Shown: positions 50,317 through 59,078, counted from the first letter of the stretch. The stretch: 64,000 nucleotides of DNA from Streptomyces flavofungini (GCF_030388665.1 NZ_CP128846.1:7970001-8034000), one strand, 5' to 3'. The notes: a model not told the origin generated them from the sequence alone. Numbers and translations: made by a program.

Positions 50317-53104
50317 CCGTCGGGCCGGGGTGCGGCTGCCACGACTGGTCGTAGGTGAGCAGCCGCAGCCGCACGGTCTCCTTCGACTCGCGCACCCGGT
50401 CCTTGACGGTGGGCACGGACACCACGACGCTGCGCTTGCCCGCGGCGATGCCCGCCGGGACGTACGGCATCTCCGACACCTTGGACAGGCGGCGCGCCGG
50501 GTTCGGCGACCGGTCGAAGGTCTCCTTCAGCCAGCGCTTGCTGACGTCCTTGGTGGACAGTTCGGTGCCGCTGGTGACCCGGCGGAGCTCGAATCCGGCC
50601 TCGATGTCGGTGTCGGCCGCCTCGGACAGCGTGACGCGCCACTTGAGGGCCTTGCCCTCGGTGACCCGGTCGGCGATCGGCCGCACGCTGACCTTGGGCA
50701 TCGGGTCGTCGTTGCGCACGAGCACCCCGCCCTGGTGGGAGCCGACCACCGCGCTGCTGATCGCCTTGGCCATGACCTCGTGGGAGGTGTCGGTGCCGTA
50801 GCGCTTGTCGCCCCGCACGGTGACGGGCACCTCGACGGCGTCGCCGCCCGGCCGCACCGTCACGATCCGGTTCGTGGTCCGTTGCGTACGAGAGTCGGTC
50901 ACGAAGAGACGGACCTTGCCGGTGCCCTGCCCGGAGACCCGGACCGGCACCTTGTACGTGCGCACTCCGGAGTCGCCCTCGTCGACCTTGAGCCGGCCGA
51001 TGTCGACCCGCGCGAGGTCGGCGGTCCCGGCGTCCGGAGTGCCCGGGCGCCAGCCCCACGCGTCCATCAGCCAGGCGCGCCCGGACCGGTTCTGCGGGGT
51101 CAGCTCCAGCGACATGACCTGCTTGAGGTCGAGTCCGGCGCGGGCGGCGGCGGACAGCGGCAGACGCACCTCGCGCCCCCAGTAGGAGGAGGTCATCTCG
51201 GTGCCGGGCAGCCCGTCCACGCGGACCTGGCCGAGCTTCGCCCGGTGGCCCGAGGCGTCGGTGACGGTGACGTCGAGGCGGGTGCCCCTGGTGTTGGGCG
51301 GCACGATCACGCGCAGGGCCAGCTTGTCGGCGCCCGCCAGGGACACGGGCTTCTTCGGCCGGAGCTTGGTCGGGGTGCCGGTCCGCGTCCAGCGCATCGC
51401 GACCGCGTGGCGGCCCGGTTCCGGCGAGGGGCCCCAGACCGCGAAGTGCGGCGAGGAGCCGCGCACGTCGGGGGCGAGGCAGGAGCGGGACGCCTTGCGG
51501 TCCACCTGCGCGCACAGCCGTCCGCCGGACACCCCGAGCGAGGAGTTCGGCACGAACGCGGGGGTGCGGTTGCCGCCGACGGCGTGGGTGAGCACGCGCG
51601 CGGGCTTCGCCGAGGGCGCGCGGCGGCCGGAGCCGTCGAGGAGCGGACGCACCCGGTCGTCACCGCCGACGAACAGGCGGGCCGCCGCCGCGATGTAGGT
51701 GGAACCCGCCTTCTGCTGCTGCTTGGCGGTCAGACGCGTGTCCTTGCCCTTGGCGCACACCGCGTCGGGCCTGCTGCCGGAGCTGAAGTCGTCGTTCGCG
51801 GGCGCCTCGGCCTGCCCCGGAGTCCACTCGCTGTTGAAGAAGTTGTGGTTGGCGCCGACCACGTAGACCGCGCTGTGCAGGGCCGTGCCGCGGCTGACGC
51901 CGCGCGTCCCGTCGGCGTAGATCTGGCCCTGGAGGTCGGACACGTCGCCGTCGCAGCCGGGCAGGACGGTCATGGAGGGCACGTCGGGGACCGGGTTCTG
52001 GCCGAAGATCGTGGGGCCGATCAGGACGGTGCCGCGGATGGTCCAGCGCGCCGGGCCCACAGCCCCGTCCTCGGTGGCGGGCGGCGGGGCCAGGCTGTCG
52101 AGCGCGGCCCGGTTGACGCCCTCGCCGCCGCGGGAGTGGCCGACGAGCAGCACGCGGGACAGGTCGGCGGGTGCGGTGGCGCGCACGGCCCCCGGCACGT
52201 CGCCGCGGCCCGCGGCCCAGTCCGCCCAGCGGCCGAGGTGCTGACGCACCAGCGACGAACGCGCCTCGGCGCCGCCGTCCTCGGCCACGTCGTCCTGGCC
52301 GTTGATGCCGTTGGCGGCGATCGACACCGTCACATAGCCCTGCGAGGCCAGGAGCTTCTGGTCGTGCAGATAGCCGCGATGGCTCGGGACGGGCTTCATG
52401 CCGCCCTTGCAGGGCCAGCCGCCGTCCTGGTCGCCACGGGCGTTGTAGCAGGTGTAGTGCCGGCCGTGCAGGAACAGCGCGAGCGGGCGCTTGCCCGGGG
52501 CGTCCACCGGCCCGACCACGGTGCCGCGCATCTCCACCGGCGCGCGGAAGCCGGGCAGCCGCACCGACTTCTGGGTGTACTCACCGCTCACCGTGCGGTA
52601 CTTGCCCGGTACGCCCGGATCGACCCGATTCGCGGGCAGCGGGGCCGACTCCTCGGCGGAGGCGGCGGGCGGCGAGACCCGTGGGGCTTCCTTCGCAGCC
52701 TCGTCGAGACGGCGGCCGCCGGCCTGCGCCCGCAGCTCCGCGGCGGGGCCGACCCGCGTGTCGTCGAGTCGCAGCCGGAAGGTGCGCTGGTCGTCGTGGG
52801 GCACGGGGACGCCGAGGAGCCGGTCGCCGGAGTAGAACTCGACTCGGGAGTCGCCCATCGGCACCGCCCGAGGGGCCTGCCAGACCAGTTCCTTGCGGGC
52901 GCCGGCCCCGTCGACCCGCCACCCCTTGGGGAGTTGGCCCTCGGCCTCTTCCGGCGGCGTGGGGTCGTCCGGCGACGTGACGGGTCTCGGGGACGCGGGC
53001 GGTATTCGATCGGCTGAGGGCTGCGCGTGCGCGAGGCCCGGCACCCCCGCCGCCAGCGCGAGGACCGCCGCGGCGGCGGTCACCGAGCGCGGGACATGGA
53101 TCAA
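50288..53104 (-). CDS. Large secreted alpha/beta hydrolase (esterase/lipase-like)
   Basis: A 938-residue exported protein. Signal peptide MIHVPRSVTAAAAVLALAAG cut near AHA-QP (~27). The alpha/beta hydrolase domain (~180-500) contains LALFLHGRHYTCY, the nucleophile elbow LVGHSRGGEGVNRAAL and a likely catalytic His in GANHNFFNSEW. The C-terminal ~400 residues hold beta-sandwich modules, the last two Calx-beta-like (RLKVDEGDSGVRTYKVPVRV; DRVTEGKALKWRVTLSE). Probably an extracellular esterase or depolymerase. Substrate unknown. Confidence 0.88.
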   Translation of the reverse strand: MIHVPRSVTAAAAVLALAAGVPGLAHAQPSADRIPPASPRPVTSPDDPTPPEEAEGQLPKGWRVDGAGARKELVWQAPRAVPMGDSRVEFYSGDRLLGVPVPHDDQRTFRLRLDDTRVGPAAELRAQAGGRRLDEAAKEAPRVSPPAASAEESAPLPANRVDPGVPGKYRTVSGEYTQKSVRLPGFRAPVEMRGTVVGPVDAPGKRPLALFLHGRHYTCYNARGDQDGGWPCKGGMKPVPSHRGYLHDQKLLASQGYVTVSIAANGINGQDDVAEDGGAEARSSLVRQHLGRWADWAAGRGDVPGAVRATAPADLSRVLLVGHSRGGEGVNRAALDSLAPPPATEDGAVGPARWTIRGTVLIGPTIFGQNPVPDVPSMTVLPGCDGDVSDLQGQIYADGTRGVSRGTALHSAVYVVGANHNFFNSEWTPGQAEAPANDDFSSGSRPDAVCAKGKDTRLTAKQQQKAGSTYIAAAARLFVGGDDRVRPLLDGSGRRAPSAKPARVLTHAVGGNRTPAFVPNSSLGVSGGRLCAQVDRKASRSCLAPDVRGSSPHFAVWGPSPEPGRHAVAMRWTRTGTPTKLRPKKPVSLAGADKLALRVIVPPNTRGTRLDVTVTDASGHRAKLGQVRVDGLPGTEMTSSYWGREVRLPLSAAARAGLDLKQVMSLELTPQNRSGRAWLMDAWGWRPGTPDAGTADLARVDIGRLKVDEGDSGVRTYKVPVRVSGQGTGKVRLFVTDSRTQRTTNRIVTVRPGGDAVEVPVTVRGDKRYGTDTSHEVMAKAISSAVVGSHQGGVLVRNDDPMPKVSVRPIADRVTEGKALKWRVTLSEAADTDIEAGFELRRVTSGTELSTKDVSKRWLKETFDRSPNPARRLSKVSEMPYVPAGIAAGKRSVVVSVPTVKDRVRESKETVRLRLLTYDQSWQPHPGPTVTGTVRDPA

Positions 53105-53289
53105 GACATTCCTCCGGTTTCATCCTGTTCGTCGGCCACCCCGGATCCCTGGAGAGATCGCCGGGGCCCCGGAACTGGAGGATGGCAACGCGCGTACCGG
53201 GGTTGCCTCGTGTCGCGCTCTTCACCGGACCGTCCTCGGCCACGCGCCCGCACTTGTCCCCGCGTCCGTCCGCCGCGCATCATGCGGAG

Positions 53290-53832
53290 GTGGACGATCA
53301 TGATTTCGGGACCCTGACCGCGGTCCGGCTCACCGCGTACGCACGGGCCGAGCAGGACGAGATACTCGGCGACGGCACCGACCCGTTCGGCGTCGCGGGC
53401 ACCGGCCTGACGTGGCTGCCCAAGGAGGTGCACTTCGGCGTGCGGTCGACGGCGGGCCGACTCGTCGCCCACGCGGGCCTGTTGCGGCTGCCGGTCGCGA
53501 TCGACGGGAGCCCCACGGAGGTGATCGGCGTCGGTGGTGTGGCCGTCGCACCCGACCTGCGGGGCCGGGGCCTCGCGCGGACCGTCCTCACGGCGGCGCT
53601 CGACCACGCCCGCACCATGGGCCCCCGGCACGCCCTGCTCTTCTGCCGCCCGCCCCTCGTCGCCCTCTACGACCGCCTCGGCTGGCGGGAGTTGACGGGC
53701 GACGTCCAGGTGGAGCAGCCCGCCGGTCCCGTGGTCATGCCGCTGCGCACGATGTGGACGCCGTTGGAGGCGGGACCCGGGGCCGCCCCGTGGCCCGCGG
53801 GTGACGTGCGGGTGCTTTCGTTCCCGATGTGA
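53290..53832 (+). CDS. GNAT family N-acetyltransferase
   Basis: A ~180-residue acetyltransferase with the acetyl-CoA motif GGVAVAPDLRGRGLARTVL (~75-93) and ALLFCRPPLVALYDRLGW. GTG 53290 begins where the family sequence starts but GGAGG abuts it; ATG 53182 gives 36 extra unconserved residues and also has an abutting GGAGG, so the start is uncertain. NodA-like/aminoglycoside acetyltransferase-type subgroup by general look; substrate unknown. Confidence 0.85.
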   Translation: MDDHDFGTLTAVRLTAYARAEQDEILGDGTDPFGVAGTGLTWLPKEVHFGVRSTAGRLVAHAGLLRLPVAIDGSPTEVIGVGGVAVAPDLRGRGLARTVLTAALDHARTMGPRHALLFCRPPLVALYDRLGWRELTGDVQVEQPAGPVVMPLRTMWTPLEAGPGAAPWPAGDVRVLSFPM

Positions 53833-53929
53833 GCGGCGCGTTCGGCGCGGGGCGGCGGGTGCGCGGTGGCGCCGACGGTGGCGCCGTCGAGGTGGGCGGG
53901 GCCGGGTCGGCGTGGGTGTGGGGGACGCG

Positions 53930-54275
53930 GAAGAAGCCGCGGCTCTCGCCGGGGTGGTCGCAGTCGTACGTACGCAGTGCCAGGACGTAGCCGTGCCCCC
54001 GGAACAGGGTGTCGTGGCCGAGGCTCTGGGTGTCGCCGAGCCACCGCTGGACCGCGTCGGGGCCCGCGAAGCTGTGCCGTCGCGCATGTCCCCATGGGTG
54101 ACGGGCTGCCGCCAGGTGGCGGAGGCCCACAGCGGTACGCCGTCGTCCGTGCGGAACAGGACCAGGTTGCCGTCCCCTCCGCGTGACGAGGCGTATCCGT
54201 CCGTTGGGCGAGGCCAACTCACCCGCGGCGTCCAGGTGTTGACCGGCGAGCAGGCGATGCGTGGCAGATCCCCCC
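53930..54275 (-). pseudogene. B-type (bulb) lectin domain protein, broken by frameshifts
   Basis: On the minus strand, HRLLAGQHLDAAGELASPNG and IRLVTR are in one frame, GGDGNLVLFRTDDGVPLWAS in another, and RWLGDTQSLGHDTLFRGHGY with VLALRTYDCDHPGE back in the first. GDGNLVLF is the mannose-lectin consensus. The shifts are near 54175-54185 and ~54075. Neither frame alone makes a domain. Ends are uncertain. Real decay or two sequencing indels are both possible. Confidence 0.6.
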
Positions 54276-54279
54276 AGCG

Positions 54280-54913
54280 CACGTGCGGGTTCCCTCGCCG
54301 TGCGCGGGGGTGCCCCGCACGGCGGTCGCTGGGAGCGTCCCACCGGAGGGGCCCTTCGTAAGCCTTCGTCAGGCGAGGCGTCGCCGTCCGGGTGATCGGG
54401 GCCCGGGGGCCCCGCGGCCGACCCGGTCGACGGTCGTGCGCGCGGCCTCGCGGTGCCCTGTGGCACGGGGGGCCAGGCGCCGCGTGCGGGAAGGGCGCGC
54501 ACCGGGCGCACGAGGCGCAGAACTGGCGCGGGAGACGGGCGCGCGTGTGCACTGGCCGGGGCTCCGACCGGCGCTTACAGTGTGGGGCCCATGGCGCTGC
54601 GGTACCGAGCACGGAGTCCGAGTGCGGCACTGAGCAGGGACACGGAACCGAGTACGGAAACGGCACACGGGGCCACGGCCCCGCGGCACGCATCGGGGCG
54701 GGCGCGGTCCCGCCCCGTGGTCACGAGGGCCCCCGGCCGGGCGTCGCCCCGGCCCGCCACCACCGGGACGGCCGGCGGGCGCGGGCGCGGCGCCGCATGG
54801 GCCTCCGTGACACGCTGCCGCGGGCCCGCCCCGTCCCGCCGTGACCTCCGCCCGGGCCCGCGCCACGTCGTGCGCGCGGACCGAGTGCGCGCCGAGAGCC
54901 GCTGGAGGCCGCC
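54280..54913. other. 634-bp region without a supported gene
   Basis: Only low-quality Arg/Pro/Ala-rich frames occur. Degenerate CCGAGYACGGA repeats (CCGAGCACGGA, CCGAGTGCGG, CCGAGTACGG) cluster at ~54605-54660. It may hold the ATP-grasp gene's promoter, not identifiable by eye. Confidence 0.5.
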
Positions 54914-55933
54914 GTGTCCGGACCGTGCGTCGCCCTGATCACCGACCCCACGTCCCCCGAAGGCTGCCGGGACTACCTGGCCCGCGCCGTGGAACTCCTC
55001 ACCGGCGCCCCGCCCCGCCGCATCGACTCCCACCACTTCGCCCCGTGCGGCACCGGCCGCGTCCATGAGCGCGAAGGGAGTCGCTTACGCCTCGACGTGC
55101 CCGACCAGGGCCTGGAGGTGGTGCCCGACGTGGTGGTGCTGTACGAGATCCCGCCGCACCGGCGCCGCTCCCTCACCGCGTTCCAGCGCGCCCTCGCCCA
55201 CCATCGGGCGGTGACCCTGGGCGCCGGGGTGACGGCGTGGCGTACGGCCACCGAGAAGGACCGCACGGTCGCCCGCTTCCGGCGGGACGGCATCGCGCAG
55301 ATGGACACGGTCGTCCTGGCGCGGCCGAGCGCGCGCGAGGCGGTCGCAGCCTTCGACGGCCTCGGCCGCGACACCTGGGCCCGGCCCGTCGTCGGCACCG
55401 GCGGCAGCGACACCTTCCACGTCACCTCGGAGGCGCAACTGGCCGAGGCGGCCGAGTACTACGCGCGTCGGCGCAGCGCCTGGCTGCTCTCGCGCGACGC
55501 GGGCAACATCACCGCCGACGGCGACCGGCACCAGTTCCGCGTGTTCGTCCTGGGCGGCCGCGTCATCCACGCCCGCGAGCACATCCAGCCCGCGACGGAC
55601 ACCCCCTGCAACACCTGTCAGGGGGCCAGCGCCACCTTCATCGCCCCGCGCGACCTGCCGCGCCGCCTCACCGAACTGGCCGTCGCCGCCACCGCGTCGG
55701 TCGGGCTGCCCTTCGCCGGGGTCGACCTGGCCATCGAGAACGGCGGGGTCGTCTTCGAGGTCAACGTCCAGCCCGCCTTCATCGAGGGCGAGTTGGAGCA
55801 CGTGGCCGTCCCGTACGTCCAGGCCCACCTCGACGCGCTCGCCCAGGTGACGGGGAGCCGCCGGGGCCGCCATCCCGCCCGGGGCAGGCGGCGGGGCAGC
55901 CAGCTGCACGGGCGCTCGCCGCGGGTCGCGTAA
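54914..55933 (+). CDS. ATP-grasp (RimK-type) ligase-like protein
   Basis: A 339-residue protein. GTG 54914 has TGGAGG 5 bp upstream. The ATP-grasp fold spans ~90-310: WARPVVGTGGSDTF (phosphate loop region), QFRVFVLGGRVIHAREH, and the metal site GVDLAIENGGVVFEVNVQPAF with Glu and Asn. RimK-like enzymes attach amino acids to peptides or small acids. The C-terminal ~25 residues are Arg-rich. Two secreted small proteins follow downstream, but separate transcription is likely. Confidence 0.85.
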   Translation: MSGPCVALITDPTSPEGCRDYLARAVELLTGAPPRRIDSHHFAPCGTGRVHEREGSRLRLDVPDQGLEVVPDVVVLYEIPPHRRRSLTAFQRALAHHRAVTLGAGVTAWRTATEKDRTVARFRRDGIAQMDTVVLARPSAREAVAAFDGLGRDTWARPVVGTGGSDTFHVTSEAQLAEAAEYYARRRSAWLLSRDAGNITADGDRHQFRVFVLGGRVIHAREHIQPATDTPCNTCQGASATFIAPRDLPRRLTELAVAATASVGLPFAGVDLAIENGGVVFEVNVQPAFIEGELEHVAVPYVQAHLDALAQVTGSRRGRHPARGRRRGSQLHGRSPRVA

Positions 55934-56052
55934 GGGGCGACACCGGGCCCTGCACCCCTTCGGGTGACAGCTGGAATGCGTGGCTCCGCGCGGGGGCAGC
56001 ATCGCCGTGCCCACGCCCCGGTCCGCACGGGCGGGGGCTCCCCAGCGACACG

Positions 56053-56457
56053 ATGAGCGACCCGAAGGTGGCCATGCTCCGCAGACTCGCCCTGTCCACG
56101 GCCCTGTTCGCCGCCCTGGCCCCCGCGCTCGTCCAGACAGCCCCCGCATCGGCGTCCGCGCCCGGAGCCGGGGCCGTCGAGCGCGGCCCGGGGGAGGTGT
56201 GCTTCTGGACCCGGGCCGGCCAGCACGGCACGGGCTGGTGCTACCGGCCCCCGGGGTACGCCGATGTCCCCAACTCCCATCACGACAAGACCGTGTCCTT
56301 CCGCTCGGACGTGAACCAGAACCTGTACGCGATCGACTGGGGGCGGCACACCTGCTCCTACCGCCTCATCCGCCCGTACGACTTCAGTGACAACTGGTCC
56401 TGGGGCTCCCGGATCGACGGGATCTCCGACAAGACCGAGGGCTGCCAGGCCGCCTGA
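56053..56457 (+). CDS. Secreted peptidase inhibitor family I36-like protein (first)
   Basis: A 134-residue exported protein (ATG 56053; Met8 at 56074 with AAGG upstream is an alternative). Signal peptide LRRLALSTALFAALAPALV cut near ASA. The mature ~95 residues have VCFWTRAGQHGTGWCYRPPG and end with SRIDGISDKTEGCQAA; four Cys suggest two disulfides. Beta/gamma-crystallin-like I36 proteins include the metalloprotease inhibitor SMPI. Role here inferred from the fold. Confidence 0.82.
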   Translation: MSDPKVAMLRRLALSTALFAALAPALVQTAPASASAPGAGAVERGPGEVCFWTRAGQHGTGWCYRPPGYADVPNSHHDKTVSFRSDVNQNLYAIDWGRHTCSYRLIRPYDFSDNWSWGSRIDGISDKTEGCQAA

Positions 56458-56496
56458 CGGGCCGTCGGCCGAACGCGGCCGCCCTCGCACCCGCAG

Positions 56497-56533
56497 TACC
56501 TCACCACCTCACCACCTCACTACCTCACCACCA
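56497..56533 (+). repeat. CCTCACCAC tandem microrepeat
   Basis: Four ~9-bp units (CCTCACCAC, CCTCACCAC, CTCACTAC, CCTCACCAC) lie 56-92 bp upstream of the second I36-like gene. May be a leader or binding site; role unknown. Confidence 0.75.
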
Positions 56534-56588
56534 CGCCGCTCAGACGCAGCGGACGCACACGCACCGAACAGAAGGGCACCACCCCGAC

Positions 56589-57011
56589 ATGACGCTGAAG
56601 CACTCCACCACCACTGCCGCGCCCGCGCCGAGGACGAGGACCGTCAGGCGTGCCCTGCTCGGCATGGCCGCGGCACTCCTGGTGACCGGAAGTCTCGCCG
56701 TCGCGAACCCGGCCGGGGCGGCCGACTGCCCCAGCGGCGAGTTCTGCGCCTGGGAGCACGCCGACTACAAAGGCCAGCGCGCCAACTGGTCCGGGGACGA
56801 CAGCTGGTGGGAGAGCTACATCGCGGACGAGGACTCCTCGTGGGCCAACCACGGCATCTCGGGGCCGGGCATCAAGGACCACGTCAAGGTGTACTCGCGC
56901 GCCGGCCAGGGCGGTCACATGACCATCTGCCTGACGCCGGGACAGGAGGTCAGTCACAACGGCCTGGCCAATGACGACGGCGACTCCCACACGTGGGCCA
57001 TGAGCTGCTGA
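56589..57011 (+). CDS. Secreted peptidase inhibitor family I36-like protein (second)
   Basis: A 140-residue exported protein. Signal peptide RRALLGMAAALLVTGSLAV cut near AGAA-DC (~45). The mature part shows SGEFCAWEHADYKGQRANW, a crystallin-like Greek-key start, WANHGISGPGIKDHVKVYS and a C-terminal Cys. It is paired with the preceding gene of the same class. A strong terminator follows 18 bp downstream. Confidence 0.85.
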   Translation: MTLKHSTTTAAPAPRTRTVRRALLGMAAALLVTGSLAVANPAGAADCPSGEFCAWEHADYKGQRANWSGDDSWWESYIADEDSSWANHGISGPGIKDHVKVYSRAGQGGHMTICLTPGQEVSHNGLANDDGDSHTWAMSC

Positions 57012-57028
57012 CAGCCCTGGTGCGCGTG

Positions 57029-57064
57029 GTACGGGCCTGCCGCCTTCGGGCGGCGGGCCCGTAC
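57029..57064 (+). terminator. Intrinsic terminator with UUCG loop
   Basis: A 16-bp stem (GTACGGGCCTGCCGCC with GGCGGCGGGCCCGTAC, one G-T pair) capped by TTCG, 18 bp after the I36-like gene. Confidence 0.92.
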
Positions 57065-57300
57065 GCATATCCGCCGTTCTGCGCCCGACCTGTCCCGGCG
57101 GGGCACAAGCGGGGCAGGACCGCGTATAAGAGAAGTACCGCGTATCAGAGAAGTGAGGAACAGCGAGAACAGCGTCGAGGCCCCGCCCGCCCCGGGCCGG
57201 CCGACGGCGGGCACTGCCCCGGACCCCGGCTCACCCCTCCAGGGGTGTCGTCCCTGCCCGTCCACGCTCTCCGGGCCGCGGCGGCACGAGGAGGTCGACT

Positions 57301-57936
57301 GTGGGGACCGTGCGCCGCATGACGGAGGCCGAGTGCCACGAGGTCCTTGCCCGGGCCTGGACCGGACGCCTCGCGGTGGCCCGGCGCGGGCGTCCGTACG
57401 TGGAGCTGGTCGGACTGGTGGTCCGGGACGGGGCGCCGGTGGCGCTGGTGTCGGAAGCGGGGCCGGTCGCGCGGGCGCTGCCGCCCGTGGTGGCGCCCCG
57501 TCAACTGGTGGTCCTCGAGGCCGATGACGTGGACACCACCGATGACGGCGACGGCACCGGAGGGCTCCGCCGCGCGGTCCGGGCGGTCACCGCGCTGGGG
57601 CGGCCGCGGTGGGTGGTCGCGACGGACGAAGTGGGCGCGTGCCGGCACGCCGCGGGGGCCCGGGGTCTGGACGTCACGGTGGACGTCCGGTTCCTCACGC
57701 TGACCGGGCCGGTGCTCACTGGCGAGCACCACGTGCTGCGGTGCGGGCCCGGCGGGAGGGCTCCCGCGGTCGACGCCGCACCTGAGCTCCCTGCTGAGCT
57801 CACTCCTGGACCCACTCCGGGACCCACTCCTGGGGCAGTTGAGGCCATCGGAGACAGAAACGCGCGTGGGGCGTCCGTGCGCGGAGGAATCGCCTCCCGT
57901 TTGCGGCAGCGGTCTTCACTGCGTGGACTGGTTTGA
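57301..57936 (+). CDS. Hypothetical protein with pyridoxamine-oxidase-like N-terminus
   Basis: A 211-residue frame from GTG 57301 (GAGGAGG 6 bp upstream). The N-terminal ~40 residues (MTEAECHEVLARAWTGRLAV) resemble the start of FMN split-barrel proteins, but the rest keeps little of the barrel. The C-terminal ~70 residues are Pro/Gly/Arg-rich with a PGPTPGPTPG repeat encoded by GGACCCACTCC units. It may be a degenerated flavoprotein. Moderate doubt that it is functional. Confidence 0.55.
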   Translation: MGTVRRMTEAECHEVLARAWTGRLAVARRGRPYVELVGLVVRDGAPVALVSEAGPVARALPPVVAPRQLVVLEADDVDTTDDGDGTGGLRRAVRAVTALGRPRWVVATDEVGACRHAAGARGLDVTVDVRFLTLTGPVLTGEHHVLRCGPGGRAPAVDAAPELPAELTPGPTPGPTPGAVEAIGDRNARGASVRGGIASRLRQRSSLRGLV

Positions 57937-58277
57937 CTACCGTGGGTACAGGCATGGTCAGGACGCGGCCACCGAGGCATGGGCATCGCCCAGGAACAGC
58001 CCCTTGGATTTCCCACGGACCTCCCACGGACTTTGCACGAGGTCCCACGGGCTGCTCACGGAATTCCCAGGACGTGTCACGGACTTGCCAGGACTCACCA
58101 TGCGGCCGCACCCGCCCTCCCCGCCCCGGGGGCGCGGTCGTGCGGCGACCTCCGGCGACCGGCCGCCCTGCGGGCCGGTGCTCGGCGGGCGGCTGTTCCT
58201 GACGGACGCCGCACGAAAGAGGGGATGAGGCAGCCGGGGCCGCGCTCCAGGCAGCGGACACCGCGGTCCCGGCTCCT
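57937..58277. other. Gene-free stretch with degenerate CCCACGGAC repeats
   Basis: From ~58009 to 58096, variants of CCCACGGAC, CCCACGGGC, TCACGGAATT, CCCAGGACG and TCACGGACT recur every 12-14 bp. Translations on both strands are unconvincing. Purpose unknown. Confidence 0.5.
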
Positions 58278-58318
58278 CCTCTCCTCGGGGGAGGCTCTCG
58301 CCCGCCCCCGAGGAGAGG
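58278..58318. terminator. Hairpin 1 of three: CCTCTCCTCGGGGG / CCCCCGAGGAGAGG
   Basis: A perfect 14-bp stem with a 13-nt loop. First of three adjoining large hairpins in a gene-free region; may be a terminator or part of a structured RNA. Confidence 0.7.
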
Positions 58319-58323
58319 GCAGC

Positions 58324-58369
58324 GGTGCGAGGACGCCCGGCGGAGGGGGAGCCGCCACGTCCTCGCACC
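58324..58369. other. Hairpin 2 of three: GGTGCGAGGACG / CGTCCTCGCACC
   Basis: A perfect 12-bp outer stem, then inner GGCGG/CCGCC (58339-58343 with 58352-58356) and an 8-nt loop. Begins 5 bp after hairpin 1. Confidence 0.7.
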
Positions 58370-58371
58370 TC

Positions 58372-58409
58372 GCGGCCGCCGCCCCCGCCGACGAGCCGGC
58401 GGCGGCCGC
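58372..58409. other. Hairpin 3 of three: GCGGCCGCCGCC / GGCGGCGGCCGC
   Basis: A perfect 12-bp stem with a 14-nt loop, 2 bp after hairpin 2. Confidence 0.7.
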
Positions 58410-58678
58410 CGGGGATACGCCCGTACGAACAGCGTGCACCCATCGGACGGAAAAAGCGCCCCCCTTGCCTACACAACGTGCCCAGATCCCCATTTTAGGT
58501 AGCAGAGGGACACATGAGGCCAAAGTGACTACGCACGGTGACCAGTTGAAGGGTGCCGAACGGGCCGCCATCCGCCGAACCCGCCTGATTGCCCGGCCCG
58601 CAGCGCCGAGCGGGACGCGTGTCCGGCACGCGGATCTCCGTTTCGGCGTCCCCCCGTCACCGGTACGATCATCGGCGG
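58410..58678. other. Gene-free region upstream of the tRNA-like gene
   Basis: Contains locally AT-rich pieces (GGAAAAAGCG, CCCATTTTAGGTAGC) unlike the surroundings. No convincing ORF or promoter could be fixed; it could carry the tRNA-like gene's promoter. Confidence 0.4.
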
Positions 58679-58757
58679 GTGGGGCGTAGCGCAGTGGTTG
58701 TCGCGCCTTACACAGCATGTGGGGAGGACGCCGGTTCGAATCCGGCCGCCCCGCCCA
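58679..58757 (+). tRNA. tRNA-like gene with abnormal anticodon arm, identity not assignable
   Basis: Acceptor GTGGGGCG pairs with CGCCCCGC (8 bp, including a G-1:C73 pair as in tRNA-His and one T-G), followed by encoded CCA. D arm: GCGC-loop with GG-GCGC, box A-like TAGCGCAGTGG. T arm: GCCGG-TTCGAAT-CCGGC. The spacing between D and T arms is normal (23 nt), but positions 27-43 (TTACA CAGCATG TGGGG) pair poorly and position 33 is A, not T. By numbering the anticodon would read GCA (Cys), with 32-38 and 33-37 able to pair. It may be a tRNA pseudogene, an unusual tRNA or an attachment-site relic. Confidence 0.6.
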
Positions 58758-58997
58758 CCCGAACGGGTTGCCAATCCGATGCGTGACCCGGAGAAGGCGA
58801 AAAGCGGGTGACGGCTCGGTCGCGCTGCCCCGCCGAATCGCCCGCGCGCGGGCTCAGGGTGCCCGCGCCCACCAGGGTGAACAGCTCCATCTGCACAGTT
58901 ACGTTCGCGTACGGGGCGCTGTTGTCATCGCGCCCTGTTGATGTCGAGCCGCCGCCACCTACCTTCGCGTCGGCTGATCGCGCGGGCGCGGGCGCAC

Positions 58998-59078
58998 TTC
59001 GCGGACGCGTGAGAATCTCCGCGAATCACGCCGGGCGGCAGCCGAATACTCGCGAATCAGGATGCACTCTGATTCGCG
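58998..59078. repeat. GCGAATCA repeat cluster (iteron/operator-like)
   Basis: Inverted TTCGCGG/CCGCGAA (58998-59004, 59019-59025), direct GCGAATCA copies at 59021 and 59052, and a perfect inverted repeat CGCGAATCAG-N8-CTGATTCGCG (59051-59078). They lie 22-100 bp before the ATG at 59100, a natural place for repressor binding or replication iterons. The 342-bp gap 58758-59099 holds no gene otherwise. Confidence 0.65.

Noticed and set aside
58708..58896. 62-codon minus-strand frame starting MQMELFTLVGAG
   Set aside because: Its C-terminal half is just the antisense of the tRNA T-arm region (AGFEPASS); no ribosome site.
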